Assembly (NCBI GenBank): GCA_024278975.1
Contig: JAJRSD010000031.1
Location: 99,855-163,854 of the forward strand
Source: Bacteroidota bacterium
GTDB lineage: Bacteria; Bacteroidota; Bacteroidia; Bacteroidales; Prolixibacteraceae
Direction of reading: 5' to 3'
Length of the DNA stretch: 64,000 bases
The notes beneath the pieces were generated by a model. That model made no database searches. It saw nothing but the letters and a program-made list of their open reading frames with translations, and was not told where the DNA came from. Below, piece after piece: positions 34,719 through 46,900 of the stretch. Positions within the stretch are counted from its first letter, which is position 1. Each line of letters opens with the position of its first letter. Position numbers and translations under genes: made by a program.

Positions 34719-37700
34719 ATGAAAACACGGAAGAATCAATTGTTATTGATAGAAGATGATAAGATAGACCAAATGGCCTTTATACGTTTTGCTATCAAAA
34801 ATAATTTTCCATTTATTCTTGATAACGTAGATTCAATAAAAGAGGCAAAAGAAAAACTAAAATCAAAAAAATATAGTATTATAGTTTCCGATTTTTACCT
34901 TGGCGACGGTACTGCTTTCGATTTATTGAAAGAGATAAAAGATACCCCGGTAATAATTATCACCGGTTTGGGCGATGAAGATGTTGCGGTAAAAGCTATG
35001 AAATTAGGTGCCTATGATTACTTGATTAAAGATGTAGAGGGGAAGTATCTTAATCTGCTGTCAGTAACTATTAATAATGCAATTAAGCATTTTAGGACTG
35101 AGCAAAAATTAAAAAAATATCACAAAAATCTGGAGGCACTTGTTAGTGAACGTACGGCAGAATTAAAAGAGGAAATTGCTGAGCGCAAGAAGGCAGAGGA
35201 AATCTTAAGCAGTTCTGAAGAAAGGTTGAAAATATTATTTGAGTATGCTCCTGATGCCTATTATATCTCTAATCTGCAAGGAATTCTTATAGATGCAAAT
35301 AAAGCAGTAGAAGATTTAATTGGATACAGAAGAGAAGAGCTGATAGGAGAAAATATTTTAGCCCTCAAACTTATTTCAACGAGTCAATATGCAAATATCA
35401 CCAAATCAATCACAAAAGGAACGTTAGGTAAAAGGTCAGAACCGGTCGAGTTAATTTTAATCCACAAAGACGGACATAAGGTTCCTGTTGAAGTAACCAC
35501 TTTCTCAGTAAAAATACATAATAAAGTAGTATTGTTGGGAATTGCACACGACCTAAGCGAACGCAAAAATGCAGATAAAGCATTGATAGAGAGCGAAGAA
35601 AAATACCGCCTCTTATCTTCAAATGCATTAGATACTATCTGGACAACCGATAAAAAATTCAATATAACATTTGTAAATAATGCCATTTATAACTTCTTGG
35701 GTTATACTCCCGAAGAATTCATCGGATTAAATCCCAGTGTTTTTACAACAGCCGATGGGTTATTGTTAATAAAAAAGGAAGCAGAACAATTAATTACTTA
35801 TTACAAAAAGGGAGAAATTAATCAATCAAAATTTGAACTGCAACAAATAAAAAAGGATGGCACCGTTATAGATGTTGAGATTAGTACCAATATATTACTT
35901 AATAGTGATAAAAAATTTATTGGATTCCAGGGTAGATCTGTCGATATTAGCAGGCGTAAGGAGGCAGAGAGAGCAATAACCGAATTTAACAACATTATTA
36001 ATCGTAGTTTATCAGTAGTTTTTCTTTGGGAAAATAAGAAAGATTGGCCGATTAAATATGTATCAGAAAATGTAAAAAAACTTACAGGATATTCAGCGCA
36101 AGAATTTACAGATAGTAAAATAACTTATGAGCAAATAATTTACCCTGATGATCTGAAAAAAATTGAGAGAAATATAACTAAAAAAGAGAGTAACCAAATA
36201 CGCAATCATAAATATTATAGGATAATTGCTAAAAATGGGGACATTAAGTGGGTTGAAGACATAACTACTGTTCGTAAGGATTCGAATGGGAATATTGAAG
36301 CTTACGAGGGAATTGTAACCGATATAACTAATCGAAAAAAAAATGAAGAACTTATTACAAAACTTTCTTCAGCTGTTAAACAGAGCCCATCGGTAATTGT
36401 AATTACGGCGTTAAATGGGAGCGTAGAATACGTGAATCCAAAATTTACTGAACTAACAGGATATACCTACGAAGAGACTATCGGTAAAAACCCCAGAATA
36501 CTGAAATCTGGTGAAATGTCAGATGAAATTTATAAAAAGTTGTGGGAAACAATTTCATCGGGCAAAGAGTGGCGTGGAGAGTTTCATAACAGGAAAAAAA
36601 ATGGAGAACTATTTTGGGAATCAGCCTATATTTCTCCAATAATTAGCGATGAAGGGGAAATTATTAATTATTTAAAAGTTGCTGAGAATATTACCGAACG
36701 CAAACAGATAGAAACAAATTTGAAAGCAGCCCTCAAAAAAGCTACCGAAGCCGATCGTTTGAAATCTGCCTTTCTTGCTACAATGTCTCACGAACTTCGT
36801 ACTCCGCTTAATGCAATTATTGGTTTTTCAGAATTAATAAATAGAGACTTAGCTATTGATGATATTATTAAATTCAGTAAAATTATTAACTCAAGCGGAG
36901 AGCATTTACTTTCTATTGTTAACGATCTTTTCGACATTTCGTTAATAGAATCGGGCGAAGTGAAAATAATAGAAAAAGAAGTTGTTTTACAATCAGTTTT
37001 GGATAATGTTTATGAAATAATTAAAGCCAAGCAACAAAGAGATGGCAAGGGCAATATCGAGGTAAACATGAAAATCTCCAGTAAAAACAGTAATTTAACA
37101 ATTGTTACAGACGAGTCAAAACTTAGTCAGATACTAATTAATCTTCTAAAAAATGCACTAAAATTCACACAAGACGGGCATATTAGTTTTGGGTATAACA
37201 TAGAGACAAAACAAGGCAAACCAATGTTGTTGTTTTTTGTTGAAGATACAGGAATTGGTATCCCTAAGAATTCGCACAAGGGTATTTTTGAAATTTTCAG
37301 GCAGGTTGATGAGTCATTAAGCCGAAAATTTGGTGGAACCGGAATAGGCTTGTCGATTTCGAAAAAACTGGTAGAATTATTGAAAGGTGAGATTTGGGTT
37401 AAATCAGATTTAGGTGTTGGCTCTACTTTCTATTTTACAATACCACTTAATAGATTTATAAAAAATATTTCTCCGGCTAATAATCTGGCTGAAAATAGTA
37501 AATTAGTTAAAGAAAAAACAATTCTTATTGCTGAAGATAGCGAATTAAGTTTCGAATATTTAGCAACTGTATTTAACAATTCGAAATATAACATAATACG
37601 AGCTGAAAATGGTGCAGAGGCAGTTGCCCTTTGTAAAGAAAACACCAACATCGATCTGGTATTAATGGATATTACAATGCCGGAAATGGATGGTTACGAG

Positions 37701-37868
37701 GCAACAAAAATAATAAAGCAGTTTCGTCCGAGACTTCCAATTATAGCACAAACAGCTCATGCAGTTGCAGGCGATCGTGAAAAAGCACTTGATGCAGGAT
37801 GCGACGATTATATTTCGAAACCTATTAACAGAAAGATTCTTATAAAAATAATAGAGAGATTATTATAA
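34719..37868 (+). CDS. Hybrid histidine kinase, REC-PAS(4)-HisKA-HATPase-REC
   Basis: A 1049-residue cytoplasmic protein without membrane helices. The N-terminal receiver has Asp58 (IIVSDFYLGDG); four PAS domains lie at about residues 165-285, 290-410, 420-540 and 545-665, each with the NxxxxxLxGYxxEE-like pattern. HisKA follows with His691 in ATMSHELRTPLNAIIGF, then the ATPase domain (ILINLLKNALKFTQDG, GGTGIGLSISKKL), and a C-terminal receiver (ILIAEDSEL, LVLMDITMPEMDG, YISKPIN). Receivers at both ends suit a phosphorelay. It ends 100 bases before the convergent end of the giant surface protein gene. Confidence 0.92.
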   Translation: MKTRKNQLLLIEDDKIDQMAFIRFAIKNNFPFILDNVDSIKEAKEKLKSKKYSIIVSDFYLGDGTAFDLLKEIKDTPVIIITGLGDEDVAVKAMKLGAYDYLIKDVEGKYLNLLSVTINNAIKHFRTEQKLKKYHKNLEALVSERTAELKEEIAERKKAEEILSSSEERLKILFEYAPDAYYISNLQGILIDANKAVEDLIGYRREELIGENILALKLISTSQYANITKSITKGTLGKRSEPVELILIHKDGHKVPVEVTTFSVKIHNKVVLLGIAHDLSERKNADKALIESEEKYRLLSSNALDTIWTTDKKFNITFVNNAIYNFLGYTPEEFIGLNPSVFTTADGLLLIKKEAEQLITYYKKGEINQSKFELQQIKKDGTVIDVEISTNILLNSDKKFIGFQGRSVDISRRKEAERAITEFNNIINRSLSVVFLWENKKDWPIKYVSENVKKLTGYSAQEFTDSKITYEQIIYPDDLKKIERNITKKESNQIRNHKYYRIIAKNGDIKWVEDITTVRKDSNGNIEAYEGIVTDITNRKKNEELITKLSSAVKQSPSVIVITALNGSVEYVNPKFTELTGYTYEETIGKNPRILKSGEMSDEIYKKLWETISSGKEWRGEFHNRKKNGELFWESAYISPIISDEGEIINYLKVAENITERKQIETNLKAALKKATEADRLKSAFLATMSHELRTPLNAIIGFSELINRDLAIDDIIKFSKIINSSGEHLLSIVNDLFDISLIESGEVKIIEKEVVLQSVLDNVYEIIKAKQQRDGKGNIEVNMKISSKNSNLTIVTDESKLSQILINLLKNALKFTQDGHISFGYNIETKQGKPMLLFFVEDTGIGIPKNSHKGIFEIFRQVDESLSRKFGGTGIGLSISKKLVELLKGEIWVKSDLGVGSTFYFTIPLNRFIKNISPANNLAENSKLVKEKTILIAEDSELSFEYLATVFNNSKYNIIRAENGAEAVALCKENTNIDLVLMDITMPEMDGYEATKIIKQFRPRLPIIAQTAHAVAGDREKALDAGCDDYISKPINRKILIKIIERLL

Positions 37869-37968
37869 ATAGAATCAATTGGAATATTTTGGTGAAGCTG
37901 CTCCCATCTCAACGATATCCCTCCCCTTTCACAGGAAATGGTTCAAAGAGCAAGGGGGAATGCCAGTG

Positions 37969-40900
37969 TTAATTTACAAATACTTTTTTACTAATAGTTG
38001 CATTTTTAGTCTTAGCATATATAATTAATATCTGGCTTCTAACATTTATGGGCAAATAGTTAATGGTATTACCGTAAAAATTCTTTCGAAGTATTGTTCT
38101 CCCAATTACATCCACAATTTTAATGTCTGTAACTTCATCTACTTTGGTTAAATCTATTACTACACTCTCATTGGTTGAATATATATTAGCAGGCAATTTT
38201 GTATTTATATTTTCTCTTATTTTACTGAAATGTAGCACAAACCTGTTTGGATTGTCCGTTTTAGAAGCAGTAAATTGGTAGTTAGATGTTAAATTCAAAT
38301 CTATATGCTCTCCTGTCTGGCAATCTTCGAGTATTATTGTATTATAATCTCCAAATTCGAAATCAAAATTAATTGAATAATTGCCATCTCTCCCGGGTTT
38401 GAAAGTTATAGGAATATATGGGTTTATTATAGTATCAGTTAAGTATCGTATTGTATAATTAGCGTTTTCAAATGGAAGATACAGACTTGGTGCAGTAACA
38501 ACAGGACTAAATAATTTGGCGGCACCGGCTCTATTTTCAGGATAGCCAAACATAAGTCTAACTTCATCGAAAGTGCCATCGCTTTCTGAATAAACAACTG
38601 CTGAGATTCGATTAGGATTAATATGTGCACTTTTCCAACTTGTTGTTGCATCATGAACACGTATGTCATTATTCATCTCTAAGTTCCCTGCACTCTCTGC
38701 CCGCACAAAAAATCCTTGCATTGGTGAAATATATCGGGTTACCGAATTTGTTCCAATTCCGGTTGCATCTCCCGAGTTAAATACTCCATAATTGTTAGCT
38801 TCCGGGTTCCAAATCCACATATCATATCCACTGCCACTGGGAACTAGATTACTTCGCAACCACCCTGAAGATGCCATCCAGTCAATTGAACTTGGATACG
38901 GGTTGCCAATTAGATTAAAGCCTTTCACCGAATCAACTAAACTACTATATGAAATAGGAATAGTTTGAGTTCCGTTAGATAAACCTCCGGCAAACTCTTT
39001 TGTTGGGTTCAACTCCTCAACAGAATATAAATAACCCTTCCCTGTAACAAAATTAGCGGTTGGGTGAACAGTTTGCCAGTTTACAGTAGAAGAACTATCT
39101 CGCTGGTAGATCCAACAATTTGTAGGTTCATTCCAAACATATAAATCGTACCCGGTTCCATTTCCATAGTTCCCTGATGGTAGCCAGTTTCCACTAATTC
39201 CTTGATTTGAGACCGGAGAGGAGAGGAAATGCCACTCTTCAGCATCTCCACTAATATATCGTTCAACGGTGGTAGCTACATTATCGGTATTATGAAGTAA
39301 AGAAGCAGTACCTGTGGCATTTGAATTTAACACAAAACCACTATTACCAGCATTGTTAGATATTGAACCGGTTACCGAAAGTTTTTTTGCTGCTGCCACT
39401 TTAAATATCTTACCACTATTTATTAGCAGACTTCCTGAAATAGTTGTTAAAGCAGTATTAGTGAGTGTAACACCTATTGCATTATCAATGTTAAGATTAT
39501 TTAATGTGGTTGCACTATATCCACCAATCGATTGAGCTGACGTACCGGCCATTAATAACGTATTTCCAGTGGCCAAAATAGTTGTGCTAATTGTAAGGTC
39601 GCCGAGAACTCGCACAGTAGATTCTGGCAATATTTTGGTTCCGGTTCCACTAAATATTAGATGGTGATAACCGTAAACACCACCGGGATTGATTACTGTT
39701 TGCTCTTCACCTCCATTATACTCTACTGTGTTAATATTTGCTGCACAATCCAAAATGCAGCAACTAATATCAGCACTAAGTTTTCCTTCTATTCTTGTGA
39801 TACAGTTTGTTGCCGGTTGAAGATTTGTTTTGTCGCTTAAAATTAAATTATAGAAGTTGGTTGTTCCTGAAATGGATACAGTTTCCGATTCATCTCCATT
39901 GGCAAAAGTTACAGTTGCCGTTCCTGCTGTAAACGTTCCATTATTTACCCACGCATTACCATCGCCATAAATAGTGATATCGTAATCGGTTGCACTAAGA
40001 GTGGCCCCTGTACTTATTTCAATAGATTGTGCTTTAGCAGGAGAAATTACAGGTAGTAGATTTGTGTATGGATTAAGATCGCCATTATTGTCGACAGGCA
40101 AGTCGTTAGGGTTCGGAATAACTACCACACTACTGTCATTGGGTACGCCTCCATTCCAATTTCCTGGCAAACTCCAGTCGCCATCATAGCTCGGAGACCC
40201 ATTTCCTGTCCAAGTGTGTTCGGTAACATTTGTATAACTTAATCCCCACTGTTTAACATCTAATAAATCAGAAGTTGCAATGTAATTAATAGCCGGTCCC
40301 GTCAGTTGAATCCAATTACTATTTACATTATTCCCGTTTTTATTTCTAGGATAAAATTTAACAAAATTATTCACGCCAAAAGCTGGATCGTAAGCATCCC
40401 AATAAACAAGTTGTGTTTCGTCGGTTTCCAAGTCATGTAACTCATTATCGAGATAGTGTAGTTTTATAATCATTCGATCGTCTCCTCCGCTTTGTGCAAA
40501 ACTGTAATATCTTTTAATAGCTTCGCTACGCCAGGTTGGAGAACTTCCAATAACTATTTTGCATTTTATCCAGGCAGGTTTTGTACTACCAGAAACATCA
40601 AGAAAATTAATAGTTGTGTATTGATTTCCAAAACTGTACTCAGTGCCGTTTTCAAAAGTATGTTCCCTCTTTACTATCCCGGTAACATCACCAATACCTA
40701 TTGTCGTTGCTGTTGCACTCATATGTAAAGTGTCATTACTCATATCTAAGCTTCCTTTAATGGAAGATGGGTTAGCACTTTGTAAATTTAAGATACCATT
40801 CATTGTAATATCACTTCCTGATGTAATTCCTCCTGCACCGTTTATTGTAAAATTATTTACACTACCACTAAATATTGAGGAAGGAAGTGTAATGGCAGAA

Positions 40901-43900
40901 GAATTTGTGAACTTTAGTGTGGCAGAAGTATTACTTGCATCAATATTTCCACTTACACGTGTTGGTGAGTTTCCTGCAAGTGTAAGTGTATTAGCCGCAA
41001 TAGTAAACGTACCATTGGTTAATGCGAGTGTTCCATTTACAGTTATGCTTTCGTTTCCGAGTGTAACTCCACCAGAACGGTTTATAGTTAAGTTATTTAT
41101 TGTAGGGTTCCCATTGAACAGGTTATTGTTTAATGTAATTGCATCTGTTCCGCCAAACGAGAGGGAAGAGCTACTGTTAACCCCGATATTACCGGATGGA
41201 TTTAAAATTGTCCCGTTAATTCCAAGAGTGTTTGATCCCACATTCAACACTCCATTGTAGAACGATAACTCGTTATTTATATTTATACTGGCCTCTTGCG
41301 TTACTCCAAGAGTGTTGTCGATACGTAACCCATCGAAAGTTGTGGTTGAAGTCCCCGAAATTGTCTGGGTTGACGAGCCCATAAAGATCACTGTCCCTCC
41401 GGATGTTCCTGTGAATGTACCATTATTCTCAAAATCTCCATAGAGTAAATGGGTGTAACTACCTGTTGCAAAGGCAGAACCAGAACCTATTGTTGTGTTT
41501 CCAAGAACAATAATTGAATCGGCAGCTGTGGCCGAAGCAGTTCCCGACATAGTGAAGTCACCATGAACTGTAAGTACAGAGGAAGGCATTGTTTTGGTTC
41601 CGCTACCGCTAAGTATTAAATTATAATAACCACTATTTCCGCCTGTTCCTTGTGGGTTATTTATGTTTTGGTTAACCCCGTTCCACTCTACAGTACTGTT
41701 TACAACCGACCAGTTTGCTTTACTAGTAGAAGTACCAGTTGCAGCGCCTGCAATTCTAAAAGTACAACCGGGAACAGGAACAATAGTTGTATTTGTACCA
41801 ATTGAAATATTGTAGAAATTGGTGACCCCTGCAACTGTAGCTATTTCGGAAGAAACACCATGGTTAAAAATTACGGTTCCTGTTCCCGGAGTAAATGTTC
41901 CATTATTAATCCATGCACCATTTGCGCCTGAAACAGTAATATTATATGAATTGGCAGTTATGGAAGCACCTGATTCTATTTCAATAGTTTTTGCCACGGC
42001 ATTTGCCAATGCCGTTAACGATGGATAGTATGATAAACCTCCTGGTATTAAAACATCTTCTGTAGATAGTGGAACATTTCCTGCTGTCCAGTTTTGTGTT
42101 TGTTCCCACTCGGTTTCATGCCCGATTACTTCACCTTTCCATGTGTTTTTTGTAGCTATAGAATAGGCCATTGTAACTTGCGAATCGTCGAAAGCAGTTG
42201 TTACCGCCGAACCCAAAGTAAGACCGCTTACTCCAATATAATGGTTTGTAAAATCTTGAACTGCCTTACCATGTTCGTGAGGTGCACCACTTGCATAATC
42301 TGTTTTTTTATGCCAGAATACCAACATCGATTCATCGTTATATGTTGCATCGAGTTCAGACAGCAGATAACGCATATTGATACTGGTGATAGCAGTTGAA
42401 CTATTATCTGAACAGGCAAGTTTATAAAGTCTTTTTACTTTCCCGTTTGGTAGGGGAGTCCAGGGGCTCCAACTGGCCTCAGAACCAATAGAAATTTTAA
42501 TACTTATCCATGTCGGTTTTAAATTATCATCAATAAAAGTAATGGTGGTATATTGGCTTCCAAACGAGTATTGAGTATCCATTAAAAAAGTGTGTTCTCT
42601 CTTTACAATTCCGGTTAAATCACCCTCGCCGGCAGTTGTAGCAGTATCTCCCATAGATAATGTATATGTTCCCATATCAAGACACCCCTTAGTACTCGAT
42701 GGGTTTGCACTTTGAAGATAAAGCACTCCGTTAACAGTGAAATTGCAACCTAACTCAACTCCTCCAGTTCGGTTGATAGTGAGATTGTTAATAATAGGTG
42801 TTGTCGCAAATAAATTAGTTGATGTTACCAGAGCAGTTGTACCTCCAAAAGTTAACGATGAAAATGTATTTGTATTAATAAAACCCGAAGTCTTTGATAT
42901 CGCACTGTTTATTGTTAATGTTGTTGCACCCACATTTAAATTCCCATCAGTGAGAAAAAGTGTATCATTTACTGTTACATTAGTGTAAATATCAACACCG
43001 GCACCATTGTTTATTGTTAACTCTTCGAAATTTGTGGAAGTACTTCCCAGTATTGATTGTGTAGTAGTACCATTAAATGTTATTGTATTTCCCGACGATA
43101 CAGTAAAGGTTCCATTATTCTCGAAATCTCCACCTATAACATGATCGAAAGTGCCAGTGGCAAAAGTAGTTCCATTGCCAATATTTAAATCACCCCCAAT
43201 GGTTATTTCAGAAGCAGCAGTTGCCGTTACACTTCCATCAAGAGAAAAGTCTCCAACTATATTTAATGCTGTGGCGGGCATTGTTTTAGTTCCGCTACCA
43301 CTAAGAATCAAGTTATAATAACCACTATTGCCATCGAGTCCTGTAGGATTTAATATATTCTGGTTTACTCCATTCCATTCGACTGTACTGTTTATAGCCG
43401 ACCAATCGGCCTTACTTGTAGTAGTAGCCGAAGCGGCACCTGCTATTCGCAATATACATCCTTGAACAGGTGCAATAGATGTATTTGCACCCACCGAGAT
43501 ATTATATAAATTAGTCGTTCCGGCTATTGTAACTAATTCGGAAGAAACACCGTGGTCGCAGATTACAGTTCCTGTTCCGGGGTAGAATGTTCCCAAATTT
43601 ATCCACGCACCTTCAGCTCCGGAAACAGTTAAATTGTATGAATTAGCAGTTATGGAAGCACCAATCTCAATTTCAATACTTTTTGCTACTGCATTCGACA
43701 AAGATGTTAGCGAAGGGTAATAAGTTAAACCTCCTGGTATTAATACATCATCTGTTGAAACCGGAACCGTACCTGCACTCCAGTTCTGAGCTTGCTCCCA
43801 TTCTGTTTCATGTCCCGTCACTTCACCTTTCCATGTGTTTTTTGTATTTACCGAATAGGCGATTGCTATTTGCGAATCATCAAGATTAGTTGTTGCACTA

Positions 43901-46900
43901 GTACCAAAGACAAGACCTGTTACACCAATAAAATGCTGCGTAATATCTTGGTTTGATTTTCCATGCTCATGGGGTATGCCATTATTATAATCTGTTTCTT
44001 TATGCCAGAATAGGAGTTTTGTTTCATCGTTATAAGTTGCATCGAGTTCCGATAGTAAATAACGCATATTAATATCGGTTTGTGAGGTAGAGGAATTATC
44101 GGAACATGATACTTGATAGAGCCTTTTTACTTTCCCATTTGGTGTCGGTGTCCAAGGGTCCCATCCAGGAACTGTTCCTATACCGATTTTAACACATATC
44201 CATGTTGGTTTTGTATTTGCATCGATAAAAGTAAAAGTTGTATATTTACTTCCAAAGGAATATAGTGTGTCAGAAGCAAATGTGTGTGCTCTTCTAACAA
44301 TCCCCGTTACATCACCAATGCCAACGGTTGTTGCATTTGCACCCATTGTCAAGGTATCGCTTCCCATATCGAGTGTGCCTATAGTACTTGATTGGTTGGC
44401 ACTTTGTAAATTAAGAGTACCATTTATTGTATAATTAAAATATGTGCTAATTCCGGCGCCATTAATTGTTAAATTGTTAATACTTCCTGTAAAGATAGAT
44501 TCTGGGCAGGTAATTACTGATGAATTTGTAAACTCTAATGTTGCTGCCGAATTGCTTGCATCAATATTTCCACTTACCAGTGTGGGAGAACTGCCTGAAA
44601 TGGTAATTGTAGCAGTGTCTAATGTTAGTGTTCCGTTGGTTAACGCCAAAGTACCGGCAACAGTAACATCTCCTCCCAAAGTAATTCCGTTGGCACGATT
44701 TAGGGTTAAATTATTAAGCTCGACACCTGGCAATATTGTACTTGTACCACTTCCTCCAATTACAATATTGGATGTGCTTCCTCCTGTTAATGACCCGGAA
44801 GTTGTTGAAATAGCACCGTTTATTGTTAAGGTATTGGCACCAATGCCATGAGCCCCGGCTGTTAGTGTAAGTGTTGATGAAACTATTAAATCGCCATTTT
44901 GTGTTAACCCATGGCTGTTGTCAAGGGTAAGGGCATCAATTGTATTGTTAACAAACACTCCGCTCGGAATACTTTGCGCATCATAAATTGATTTGAAAAC
45001 AACTACTGATGAGGTTGATGATGCATCTATTTGGTCGGCAGTTGATGAAACTATATTACCTTTTAAAGTGAGTTGTTTACCGTTTACTGCCAGTTTCTTA
45101 GTGCTTGTATTTGTGATGTTTTTTATGGTTCTGTTTTGGTCTAAATAACAGTCGTTTGCAGGAGTTGTAGCAAATGAAATGTTCGCACCATCGGGTGGTA
45201 CTATACCATTTTCCCAGTTAGTTGTTGTAGCAAAGTCGGTGCTGGACGTACCTGTCCATACAAATTCAGCAGATACCTCCATAGCTCCCATTTTGGGCGG
45301 ATTATTGCGTGTAATGTTTTCATAATCCAAGGTTATTCCTGTTCCGGCAACTCCTGGTAATGAGGCAGATGTTTCATAATCTGAAGAACTGGTTCCTCCT
45401 GCCAGTGTAAACATTGGATCGGTGTTTAAACTATTCGCATCTTGTGAGGTTGCTGTTTGCAGTAGTGCTAATGTAGTTATATCTCCACCAGAATATCCAA
45501 TAACACCGCCAGTTCCACTAATGTAATAATCGTTATAGTCTGCTGTAAAAGTTCCACCGGTTGCATTGTAATAAACAGCATATTGGCTGCCTGTACCTCC
45601 GCTTCTGGCATTGAAAAAAATATTATTTCGTAAATCTCTATTATTAATATTTGTATTGTACTTTATAGCATACGACTCTTCTGAACCTGAGTTTGTTCCT
45701 GATATATAGATTGAATTAAAATAGATATTAACTATTTTGCCTGAATCTCCTACATCATAAAATCCAAATATCGATGTAGAAGTGGTTCCTCCCAAAGAGA
45801 TAACATTGTTTGAGTATGTAACACTATCGGTATTTTCATATATTCCGTAAATTTTTGCACCGGTAGAAGAGCTGGAGACAGAAAGACTATGAATGAAGTT
45901 CGCATTAACTACACCTCCTGTATTCGTTTCCACCAAATTTTTAGAATATAATCCAACAACAGAACCAGTAAACGAGGAGTAGGTATTGGAAACATTATAA
46001 ATGGTATTATTTTCAATTGTCTGAACTTTAGTTTCCGTATCTAAAAATATTCCAACGGCAGAAGGGGTATTGGTGCTCGTATTTGCATTTGCAATAGAAA
46101 TGTCATTTACTGTATTATGACAAACCGTATTTGTTCCTGCCGACACATATATTCCATTTATTAATCCTGCTGTACCGACTGCAGTATTAGAAGTATTATT
46201 CTTAAGATTTGAGATTGTATTTTCGTGGATTTCTGTTGTCCCTGAACTTGAAGAATATATACCATAAATTTTCTGAACATTTGCTGTACTTGCCGAGCTG
46301 GCATAAATGCTTGAGGCTGTAGTTGCGCTACCGATAGTATTGTTTGCAATACTAACAGTAGCCGAACCAGACAACTCTATTCCGTAAATATGTGTTGAAT
46401 AAGTTGATGATGTATAACCTGTTAATGAACCAATTGTATTGTTTTTGCAATTAATCTCCCCTGTACCATTTATTCTAAAACCATAAATAGTTTGACCGTT
46501 TGTTCCTCCGGTAACACTAATTGAACCTGTACCGGTAGTTGCACCAATAGTGTTTCCGGTTGTAGTTCCAATATCTATATCCCCTTCGACTACTTTAATT
46601 CCAATCCAGTTTGCAATTCCAAAATTGCTCCAGTTAAAGTTTTGAATTGTATTATTTTGTACTGAAGTAACAGTGGTAGTTCCTACTTCTAAATAAATGG
46701 CTCTAAAAAGATTAGTGGTTGAATTGGATTTGGTCCAGGCAGTTCCTCCACACTGTACGTCACTTCCTCCAATATAATTATTGGTAACAATAAATCCATT
46801 GCCAAAAACATTATTAATTTCTATTACATCGTAAGTAACTGTTCCTGTGGGCGAAAATGAAGTTGACTCATAAAAACTATTTCCGTCTATTGTCCACTCT

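Noticed and set aside
40643..41260. Plus-strand open frame of 205 codons inside the giant gene
   Set aside because: It lies in frame-complement to low-complexity beta repeats and has no start region, motif or family similarity; the minus-strand frame is the real one.
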